From JACRIK01 sp040753835 (lineage in GTDB: Bacteria; Planctomycetota; MHYJ01; JACQXL01), in NCBI GenBank assembly GCA_040753835.1, contig JBFMDM010000068.1, forward strand, positions 1 through 12,311: a DNA stretch of 12,311 bases. Direction: 5' to 3'. Shown piece after piece: positions 1-5,913 of the stretch. The number at the start of each line of letters is the position of its first letter. The stretch's first letter is position 1. The position numbers and the translations under genes are program-made. A model generated the notes under the pieces. The model did not search any database. It saw only the letters and a program-made list of their open reading frames with translations, and was not told the origin of the DNA.

Positions 1-7
1 AATCGTG

Positions 8-190
8 TTTAGTTCAACCAGGTACTGGATAAGTTCGTCCAGACGCCGTATGAGTTCATTACGACCCTAAATGAGTTCATTGGAACACTAAATGAGTTCA
101 TTGGAGCCCTAAATGAGTTCATTGGAGCACTAAATGAATTCATTGGAACCCTAAATGAATTCATTGGAACTCTAAATGAGTTCATTCTAA
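8..190. repeat. 21-bp tandem repeat array with near-palindromic core
   Basis: The core AATGARTTCATT recurs every 21 bp. The pentamer AGTTC/AATTC starts at 11, 32, 53, 74, 95, 116, 137, 158 and 179. The first two units are degenerate and the last seven are clear. Units 137 and 158 carry the perfect palindrome AATGAATTCATT; the others differ by one base (G for A). The spacer between cores is roughly GGAACMCTA. A 21-bp period is two turns of B-DNA, so all cores face the same side of the helix. The array may extend past the left edge. It could be a set of protein-binding sites, a decayed coding repeat, or a simple tandem repeat. Confidence 0.9.
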
Positions 191-222
191 CCGGGATTGA
201 GGTGGATATGAACCTTATTTAA
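13..222 (+). pseudogene. Possible 3' end of a decayed heptad-repeat protein
   Basis: One plus-strand frame through the tandem array is open from 13 to a TAA at 220-222. It encodes heptads of the form N-E-F-I-G-T/A-L, ending in a short unique tail. Leu and Phe three residues apart would give a coiled-coil-like a/d pattern. The differences between repeat units fall mainly at third codon positions (GAG/GAA; ACA, ACC, ACT, GCA, GCC), which suggests past selection on this frame. There is no ATG, GTG or TTG start in frame, and an in-frame TAG lies at 10-12, where neighbouring units have GAG or AAG. It is therefore either a broken gene remnant or a chance frame in a repeat. The opposite strand is also open (9-185, heptad M-N-S-F-R/S-V/A-P), so coding is unproven. 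Confidence 0.25.
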
Positions 223-449
223 CCGCTTTATTTCAGTGAGTTGTAGCAAATTCCCCCTAAAATCAGCCCAAAACTGCCCAGTGGGCCATAGTGGTGTCCT
301 ATTTTCGGACAGTTAAAGGGCATTTTGAGGCAAAAAGGGGAATGGGGGTTGATTTCTTTGTGCCTTGCTGCCTCTGGCGATCCTCCCGCCTTTAGGGCGA
401 GGTTCGCCTTCGGGCGACGCCTGCGGGCGGGGTGTCTTAGTGGCCAATT
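223..449. other. Intergenic stretch with small hairpins, no gene seen
   Basis: I see no convincing gene here; open frames are short shadows. Small inverted repeats are visible: GCCC-AGT-GGGC at 276-286 and TGTCC-N7-GGACA at 295-311. A cluster of three GC-rich hairpins follows at 387-429 (separate entry). The stretch lies just downstream of the minus-strand operon end at 450, but no hairpin is followed by a clear T-run on that strand, so I cannot name a terminator. Confidence 0.6.
387..429. repeat. Three consecutive GC-rich hairpins
   Basis: Three short stem-loops sit almost end to end: CGCC-TTTAG-GGCG near 387-399, TCGCC-TTCG-GGCGA at 404-417 (a UUCG-type tetraloop), and CGCC-TGCG-GGCG at 418-429. 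They lie 21 to 63 bp beyond the stop codon of the minus-strand amidohydrolase gene and could protect the 3' end of that transcript. They also resemble the GC-rich hairpins at 8488-8516 in style (CGCC-TTT-GGCG), so they may belong to a dispersed extragenic palindrome family. Confidence 0.6.
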
Positions 450-1316
450 CTACGGTTTCAGGATATCCCCATACGTTTCGGGCCGGCGGTCCCGGTAGAA
501 TTGCCAACTGTCCCGGACCTCGCGGATATAGTCCAAATCCAGGTCGGCCACCAGGACCTCGTCCTTGGTCCGGCTGGCGGTGGCGATAATCTTGCCCCGC
601 GGATTGGCAAAGTAACTGGTGCCGTAGAAGTCGCCTGTCTTCCAATACTCCGTGCCGACCCGGTTTATGGCCGCGACATAATACTGATTCGTGGCCGCGT
701 AGGCCGGCATACCTAATTTCCAGATGTGCTCGGACAGGCCGCTGACCGTGGCATTGGGATTGAAGACAATCTGGGCGCCGTTGATGCCCATAATCCGCGC
801 GCCTTCCGGGAAATGACGGTCATAGCACAGGATGACCCCGATTCGGGCGTATTTGGTTTCAAATACCGGATAGCCCAGATTGCCCGGCCGGAAATAGAAC
901 TTTTCCCAGAATCCCGGCCAGCAATGGGGCAGGTGGTTCTTGCGGTATTTGCCGATGTATTTGCCGTCCGCGTCTATGATGACGGCCGTGTTGTAATATT
1001 CGCCGGCCTGCTCTTCTTCGTATATCGGCACGACCATGACCATCTTGTATTTCCGGGCCAGCGACTGCATGAGTTTGGTGGTCGGGCCATTGGGTACCTT
1101 TTCGGCCAGCTTGTACCAGCGGGTGTTCTGCTCGGCCGCAAAATAGGGACCGTAGAATATTTCCTGCAGGCAGAGAATCTTGACCTTCTTGGCCGCGGCC
1201 TGCCTGATGAGTTTGAGATGCTTGTCAACCATTGCCTTTTTTATGGCCTGGTCAGTGCATTCCGGGCCTTTGACGTTGGATGCCTGGATGAGTCCTACAC
1301 GCACGATGTTGCTCAT
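450..1316 (-). CDS. Nitrilase-superfamily carbamoyl amidohydrolase (beta-ureidopropionase-like)
   Basis: This 288-residue protein belongs to the carbon-nitrogen hydrolase superfamily. It likely hydrolyses an N-carbamoyl amine to the free amine, CO2 and ammonia in the cytoplasm. The catalytic triad is visible: Glu52 (LQEIFYGPYF), Lys126 (YRKNHLP) and Cys164 (ILCYDRHFPEGAR). A structural Glu138 lies in WEKFYFRPGN. Length matches the family (about 280-300). It has no signal peptide. The start is supported by an AGAGAGGA ribosome site at 1325-1332, eight bases upstream. It is the last gene of the minus-strand run, 63 bp after cytidine deaminase. Possible substrates are N-carbamoyl-beta-alanine (pyrimidine breakdown, supported by PreA and Cdd nearby) or N-carbamoylputrescine (polyamine route). 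The family call is secure; the substrate is inference. Confidence 0.9.
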   Translation of the reverse strand: MSNIVRVGLIQASNVKGPECTDQAIKKAMVDKHLKLIRQAAAKKVKILCLQEIFYGPYFAAEQNTRWYKLAEKVPNGPTTKLMQSLARKYKMVMVVPIYEEEQAGEYYNTAVIIDADGKYIGKYRKNHLPHCWPGFWEKFYFRPGNLGYPVFETKYARIGVILCYDRHFPEGARIMGINGAQIVFNPNATVSGLSEHIWKLGMPAYAATNQYYVAAINRVGTEYWKTGDFYGTSYFANPRGKIIATASRTKDEVLVADLDLDYIREVRDSWQFYRDRRPETYGDILKP

Positions 1317-1344
1317 TCTAAAAATCCTCTCTTAGTAAGCAGAT

Positions 1345-1382
1345 TAAGCGGATAAATCTGCTCAATCAGCAGAATCCGCTTA
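1345..1382 (-). other. Intercistronic stem-loop between cdd and the amidohydrolase gene
   Basis: TAAGCGGAT (1345-1353) pairs with ATCCGCTTA (1374-1382), and inside it TCTGCT (1357-1362) pairs with AGCAGA (1368-1373). The result is about 15 base pairs with one 3-nt bulge and a 5-nt loop. The stem includes the cdd stop codon (1380-1382). A competing stem AGCAGATT (1338-1345)/AATCTGCT (1355-1362) shares bases with it. No T-run follows on the minus strand, so it is not an ordinary terminator. It may set mRNA stability or expression ratios within the operon. Confidence 0.65.
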
Positions 1383-1787
1383 CAACTTAAACGTTTTCGG
1401 GAGTAGTTTACTTAGTTTCGTTACTGTTGGTTTTGATTTATTACCATCTATAATTACTGTTAAATCGGTACCGAATTCGGCCAGCACCTGCAGACAGGCG
1501 CCGCAGGGATATGGTTGTTCGGTTTGCCGGTCAGCCGGTCTGCCGGTTTGTTGAGCAGTTATTGCAATTGCCTTAAAGTTACGGTAACCTTCGGATACTG
1601 CTTTAAAGATGGCCACCCGCTCGGCGCAGACGGTCAGGCCGTATGAGGCGTTTTCGATATTCGCGCCCAGAGTGATTTTTCTATCGGTAGTCAATAATGC
1701 CGCACCGACCTTGAACCTGGAATACGGCGCGAAGGCCTTCTTCTGCGCCTCCTTGGCCGCCTGGATAAGCAATTTTGTTTCTTTCAT
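1380..1787 (-). CDS. cdd: Cytidine deaminase (tetrameric, zinc-dependent)
   Basis: A 135-residue protein that deaminates cytidine and deoxycytidine to uridine and deoxyuridine in pyrimidine salvage. The family signature is complete: PYSRFKVGAAL near residues 21-31, NIENASYGLTVCAERVA with zinc ligand Cys54 and proton-shuttling Glu56, and PCGACLQVLAEF with zinc ligands Cys95 and Cys98. Length fits the small homotetrameric type. The loop before PCGAC is about nine residues longer than in Bacillus-type enzymes and coincides with a 24-bp tandem repeat (1524-1547). The ATG directly follows the TAG stop of the upstream membrane-protein gene with no gap and no ribosome site, so translation is probably coupled. 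Uridine made here could feed the PreA step after release of uracil, but the phosphorylase needed is not in the window. Confidence 0.95.
   Translation of the reverse strand: MKETKLLIQAAKEAQKKAFAPYSRFKVGAALLTTDRKITLGANIENASYGLTVCAERVAIFKAVSEGYRNFKAIAITAQQTGRPADRQTEQPYPCGACLQVLAEFGTDLTVIIDGNKSKPTVTKLSKLLPKTFKL
1524..1547. repeat. In-frame 3 x 8-bp tandem repeat inside cdd
   Basis: Three tandem units of the form NNGCCGGT (TTGCCGGT, CAGCCGGT, CTGCCGGT) total 24 bp, exactly eight codons. They encode the polar stretch TGRPADRQ just before the PCGAC zinc motif of cytidine deaminase. Because 3 x 8 bp keeps frame while a single 8-bp change would not, the expansion appears selected for frame preservation. 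Confidence 0.75.
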
Positions 1788-4067
1788 CTAAGGAGTGCGA
1801 GTATACCTTTGCGGCAGGGGGATGGCAATAAAAATCACTGTTAAAAGGTTAAGCAAGGCGATGAGAATGCAGGTCTGGGTAATGCCGAAGAGCGGGATGA
1901 GCAGAACGCCGGTAAAGAGCGCGCCGAGTCCTGCGCCCAAGTGGTCAAAGGCGTCTATCAGCCCGGCCGCCTTGCCCACCGCGGCTCCGGATTGGATATA
2001 TATTCGGCTTAGCAGCGGATAGATCATTCCGGTCAACAATCCAATGACGACGATTAGGGCAAATATCAATACCAGCGAGGGAATTATCTGTAAGAGATAT
2101 GGCAGTGCAAAAGAGAGTATGAGCAGGGCTAAGTGGATGATAATAATGGATTTTATCGGGTTGACTGTTCTGGCGGACATCCTGTTTGACAGGTATCCGC
2201 CTACAGCCAGGCCGGCCATAAACAGGGCAATCATAAATCCGATATACTGGTATAGATACCCATAGATATTCTGGAAGGCAAAGATGAGAATCAGTTCCAG
2301 GGACAGACCGGACAGGCCAATGATGAATATGGAAAATAGGGCATTGTGCTGTTGCCTTGATTCCTTGGTGGTGAATGACGCCAGGAGTCCAAGCCGGACC
2401 GCCGCGAGGGTTATTATCACCAAAATAACCCACCAGAATTTGATTCCGGACAGCGTCTTAAAAAATGTTCCGGATTCACCGGTCATCGTGTCCCAGAGCA
2501 CCAGGTTGAAGAAATAGGTAATGGGTTTCAGGTCGGTATTAAGATAGTGCGTTTTGCGTTTGGACAGTGTCTCCTGGGTGAATTTTATCTGCGATTCTTG
2601 TAGCATAACCTCAAACGAGGCGGGCGAGATAAAGTATTGCGATTGCACGCCTGATGCCCTGAAGCGCTTATCCAGCGTCTTGACGTCAAAGGTGATGGTG
2701 TCCGGCTTATCAGAGGCAAAGAAATACGCCTCTGTGCCGGGCGTGACTAGGACATATTTGAAGACCGAGGAGAGCGAATCATAGACAGAGCCGGTATAGT
2801 TGCCCACGTTCTCGCCGAAATAGTTGACCGCTGATGAGCATCTGGTGGCCAGCACTCCGCCTTTGTTCAGGCATTGTTTGGCCTCCTTAAAGAAGTCGGT
2901 CGTATAGAAACGGTTTATGTTGGCAGTGGACGGGTCAGGCAGGTTAATGATAACCAGGTCGTACATCGTTGATGAAGATTTGACAAACCGCCGGCCGTCA
3001 ACGTAGTGTATCTGTAACCGCTTATCCGGAGAGGGGAGATTCAGGCCTGTAACAGGCAGGTATTCGTTTACAATATCTATGATTTTTGGGTCAATCTGGA
3101 CATAGTCCAGTGATTCAATCGGGTATTTGAGCATCTCGCCAAGCAATCCTTCAATACCTCCGCCGATTAGAAGGATATTCTTTGGTTGGGGATGCTGAGT
3201 TAGAAAGAGATGCGCCGGCGGCGCATGGGTGTATTCATCTGGGAACGAGGATACGTATTTGCCGTTCTCCACTAAGCTATATTGTTCCTGGAGTTCACCG
3301 ATAGCAATATTACCATATTTGGAGTCAGTAGATTTGACTAATTTGGGGTAATTTTTATAGATAGAATTCCATCGTTCTCTAATAGATGCGTTATCAATCA
3401 AGCCGATAGTGTTATTGGAGAAAGGTATATAGAATCCAATCGCATAAATTACAATTAAGATAATTGCACCTCGGTTTTGTAGATCAAAGGCGAAGAAAAA
3501 GAGAAGAAGTGTAGTAACGAGATTTGATGTAATGATTATTTCAAAAGCAGAGAAACGTTCCACCAGCCAGAAGGTGAATAGGATTCCGGCCAAGAGCGAG
3601 CCAACCGCCTCCCAGACATAGACCCAGCCGATGGATTGGGCCGAGTCATTCTCGCTTGCGTATATCTTGCAAGCGACCGGAAAGGCAATGCCTATTAGGA
3701 TGCTGAAGGGCACAACCAGTAGAAAACTCATATAGAGCGTTTCAAAGAAGGGGATATGCTGGCCTAATGGGATATCCAGCATCTGGCGGCTGATACGAAT
3801 AAGATAGACCTGAAATGGCAGGATGAGCGTAATCAGCAGTAATATTGCAATCAGGATGGAAACGGATGATTTGACTTTGTCCGTAATGAATGAGGCAATG
3901 AATGCGCCGATGGTAATGCCTGCCAGCCAGGCCGTGAAGATGATGCCCAGGCAGAGTTCATTACCGAAGAAGATTACCAGCATCTCGCGCAGTGATATGG
4001 TCTGGGCAATCAGGGCGATAAACCCCAGCCAGACGAAAGTAATAATAAGAATGGTATTTCTTCTCAT
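1788..4067 (-). CDS. Polytopic membrane protein with central spermidine-synthase-like domain
   Basis: A 759-residue protein. Residues 1-215 form a hydrophobic block with about six or seven membrane segments, residues 245-470 a soluble spermidine-synthase/methyltransferase-like Rossmann domain, and residues 545-750 a second membrane block. This is the layout annotated as fused MFS/spermidine synthase. Visible motifs are NILLIGGGIEGLL (298-309), acidic Asp326 (QIDPKII), DGRRF (358-362) and INLPDPSTANINRFYT. In true aminopropyltransferases the last motif has two Asp (D-x-x-D-P). Here the first, the catalytic base, is Asn375, and only Asp378 remains. The GGGDGG Asp is also replaced, by Ile305. 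Putrescine aminopropyl transfer is therefore doubtful; another nucleotide-linked or transport role is possible. The gene starts 29 bp after nnrE and abuts cdd. Confidence 0.85.
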   Translation of the reverse strand: MRRNTILIITFVWLGFIALIAQTISLREMLVIFFGNELCLGIIFTAWLAGITIGAFIASFITDKVKSSVSILIAILLLITLILPFQVYLIRISRQMLDIPLGQHIPFFETLYMSFLLVVPFSILIGIAFPVACKIYASENDSAQSIGWVYVWEAVGSLLAGILFTFWLVERFSAFEIIITSNLVTTLLLFFFAFDLQNRGAIILIVIYAIGFYIPFSNNTIGLIDNASIRERWNSIYKNYPKLVKSTDSKYGNIAIGELQEQYSLVENGKYVSSFPDEYTHAPPAHLFLTQHPQPKNILLIGGGIEGLLGEMLKYPIESLDYVQIDPKIIDIVNEYLPVTGLNLPSPDKRLQIHYVDGRRFVKSSSTMYDLVIINLPDPSTANINRFYTTDFFKEAKQCLNKGGVLATRCSSAVNYFGENVGNYTGSVYDSLSSVFKYVLVTPGTEAYFFASDKPDTITFDVKTLDKRFRASGVQSQYFISPASFEVMLQESQIKFTQETLSKRKTHYLNTDLKPITYFFNLVLWDTMTGESGTFFKTLSGIKFWWVILVIITLAAVRLGLLASFTTKESRQQHNALFSIFIIGLSGLSLELILIFAFQNIYGYLYQYIGFMIALFMAGLAVGGYLSNRMSARTVNPIKSIIIIHLALLILSFALPYLLQIIPSLVLIFALIVVIGLLTGMIYPLLSRIYIQSGAAVGKAAGLIDAFDHLGAGLGALFTGVLLIPLFGITQTCILIALLNLLTVIFIAIPLPQRYTRTP

Positions 4068-4096
4068 ATCTGAGATTGGTATTGACTGACTACTGT

Positions 4097-4762
4097 CTAC
4101 TCCACTTTTGGCAAAGATATATCCGCCACGACCACCTTGCCTGTATATTTTCTGGATTCCTTGTTCCTGAATCCAATCTTGGGATAGCCGAAGGTTACGG
4201 TCTTGGTTGCCCTGATGGCAATACCCAGCGGCCGGCCTGAGTCCGTGTCCAGTCCGGATGGGATATCAACCGCCACGACCGGTTTCCTTAAGGCGTTTAT
4301 CTGCTTTATAAATTCCTTCAAAGGACTTTGGATTTCCCTGGCCAGGCCGATGCCGAAGATGGCGTCAATGATTACATCGGCCGATTTTAATAATCTTAAA
4401 GCGCGCATATTCAACGGATGTATTGGGATTCCCAACTTCTGGACAATACTAAGATTAATGTCAGTTGCATCCGACCTTGATTCTTTATCCTTGATATCGC
4501 CTAAATATATAACGTTCACCTTATAGTTAATATTGTAGAGATGTCGCGCGGCCACGAATCCGTCTCCGCCGTTGTTGCCCTTGCCGCAAATGACCACCGC
4601 CTTTTGGTCGTGCTCGTACTGGAGAAGTTTCAAGGTCTCTTCAGCCACAGCCCGTCCGGCGTTCTCCATCAGGAGCAGGGAAGGTATCCCGTATTTTCCC
4701 ACGGCTTGGCGGTCTATTTTCTGTAGTTGTTGCCTATTAAAATAACGGAGTTTATTTATCAT
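4097..4762 (-). CDS. nnrE: NAD(P)H-hydrate epimerase (YjeF N-terminal domain)
   Basis: A 221-residue stand-alone YjeF_N protein that interconverts R and S forms of damaged NAD(P)H hydrate so that a dehydratase can repair it. Motifs seen: LLMENAGRA (30-38), the glycine-rich GKGNNGGDGFVAARHL (60-75), DAIFGIGL (133-140) and DIPSGLD (166-172), whose Asp residues are expected in K+ and substrate binding. The C-terminal ADP-dependent dehydratase (NnrD) domain found fused in many bacteria is absent and no separate nnrD gene is in the window. The start codon lies inside the 3' end of the HEAT-repeat gene (11-bp overlap, different frame) with no clear ribosome site, so translational coupling is likely. 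Nicotinamide repair next to a putative NAD(P)H-linked dehydrogenase subunit is plausible but not proof of a shared pathway. Confidence 0.93.
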   Translation of the reverse strand: MINKLRYFNRQQLQKIDRQAVGKYGIPSLLLMENAGRAVAEETLKLLQYEHDQKAVVICGKGNNGGDGFVAARHLYNINYKVNVIYLGDIKDKESRSDATDINLSIVQKLGIPIHPLNMRALRLLKSADVIIDAIFGIGLAREIQSPLKEFIKQINALRKPVVAVDIPSGLDTDSGRPLGIAIRATKTVTFGYPKIGFRNKESRKYTGKVVVADISLPKVE

Positions 4763-5867
4763 TATATAGTTTTAATTTCTTAATGGTTTTCTTTAATTTG
4801 CGGTATTCTTCCGGGAAGATATCTTCAGCATTCAGCTCTTTAAGGGCAAAAACAGCAGCTTCACATTCGTGTGATTCCGTGCTATCCAGAAATCTTGCTA
4901 TTGTGGGAACTGATTCTTTTACACGCATCTTAGCGAGGGAGTAAATCGCTAATGCGCGTACGTCCTCGTCATCCAATGTTCCGCACATACGAAATGGCAT
5001 CATACGAGATTTATACCACGAATCTTCTCTTTTCAGGAGGTTGATTAAGTGTGGTATTGATTCATTGGCGTTAATTTCGCCAAGCACTCTGGCGGTTCTA
5101 CCGATAATTTTCAGATATTTGTCTTCCGTGTGCAGTATTTTTATTAATTCAGATACTGATTCTTTGGCTTTCAAGTGCCCAAGAGATTCAATAGCAGAAC
5201 CACGTACCCCTGCGTCATCATCTTTAAGCAATTTTATTATCTCTGGCACTCCTTCTATAGCGCCCAATCTACCCAGCCAGTAGACGGCTGAACATCTTAT
5301 ACTTTTGTCGTTATCGTTCAATAGCCGTATTAGTTCTGGTATTGACTCTTTCGCTTTAAGGTACCCGAGTGTATAAATTACAGTGGTGCGTACGAATGCT
5401 TCGTCATCCTGCAATAATTTTATCAATTCTGGGATCGCTTCTTTTGCTTCAATGATAATAAGTGCGTTACTGGCGGCATTTCTTACTTCTTCATTTTGTT
5501 CTGTTAGGGCTTTTATAAACTCGGTAATATTTTCTCTGTGGCCCAATCTTGCAATAGTTCTTATAGCAGCACATCGCACTTTTATGTCAGTGTCTTTTAG
5601 TAATTCTATCAGTTCTGACGGAGGTTTTGCGTTCTTCCGATATTCAAATGCTTCAGCGGCAAATTGTCTCTTTTTAGAATCATTACTCTTCAATAGTTTT
5701 ACCAATTCTGAAAGTGGTTTTGTTCGCCCTGCCCGTTCTACTCTTCTATCGTAGTAATCTGACTCGGTATGGGTAACCGGTTCCTCTGTTTGCTGGTAAG
5801 TGATTATAGATATCACGACAGCGATGATAAGATTTATGCCTAATACGATGAATAACAGTTTTTTCAT
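4752..5867 (-). CDS. Membrane-anchored HEAT-repeat protein
   Basis: A 371-residue protein with an N-terminal hydrophobic segment (residues 4-23) that is a signal anchor or signal peptide, then a short charged linker (24-50) and about nine HEAT/PBS-lyase-type repeats of roughly 31 residues. Repeat starts are near 52, 83, 114, 145, 176, 207, 238, 271 and 319, with the pattern IPELIKLLxDxD followed by VRxxAIxxLGxLxAKES. The repeats predict a curved alpha-solenoid for protein binding, probably outside the cytoplasmic membrane. No enzyme motif is present, so the lyase-type name implies no lyase activity. Base composition is noticeably richer in A and T than in the neighbouring genes, which may mean faster evolution or a different origin. 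It overlaps nnrE by 11 bp. Partner and function are unknown. Confidence 0.85.
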   Translation of the reverse strand: MKKLLFIVLGINLIIAVVISIITYQQTEEPVTHTESDYYDRRVERAGRTKPLSELVKLLKSNDSKKRQFAAEAFEYRKNAKPPSELIELLKDTDIKVRCAAIRTIARLGHRENITEFIKALTEQNEEVRNAASNALIIIEAKEAIPELIKLLQDDEAFVRTTVIYTLGYLKAKESIPELIRLLNDNDKSIRCSAVYWLGRLGAIEGVPEIIKLLKDDDAGVRGSAIESLGHLKAKESVSELIKILHTEDKYLKIIGRTARVLGEINANESIPHLINLLKREDSWYKSRMMPFRMCGTLDDEDVRALAIYSLAKMRVKESVPTIARFLDSTESHECEAAVFALKELNAEDIFPEEYRKLKKTIKKLKLYNDK

Positions 5868-5880
5868 ACAGAGATTTGAT

Positions 5881-5909
5881 ATCTGTGTATATCTGTATAG
5901 TTAATCTGT
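5881..5909. repeat. Three ATCTGT copies between preA and the HEAT gene
   Basis: ATCTGT occurs at 5881, 5891 and 5904 within the 46-bp gap upstream of the HEAT-repeat gene. On the coding strand they read ACAGAT. They may be a small operator or a chance AT-rich repeat. No ribosome site is clear before the HEAT gene start. Confidence 0.4.
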
Positions 5910-5913
5910 AGTT

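Noticed and set aside
8..190. CRISPR array at the left edge
   Set aside because: The unit is only 21 bp with no variable spacer sequences; the whole unit is conserved, and no cas gene is present.
295..311. TGTCC-N7-GGACA inverted repeat as an insertion-sequence end or operator
   Set aside because: A single 5-bp stem with no partner end, transposase or second site is too little to support either call.
726..1355. Plus-strand frame of 209 codons opposite the amidohydrolase gene
   Set aside because: The minus-strand protein has a complete catalytic triad and full-length family match; the plus frame has no recognisable domain and is a shadow of a GC-rich gene.
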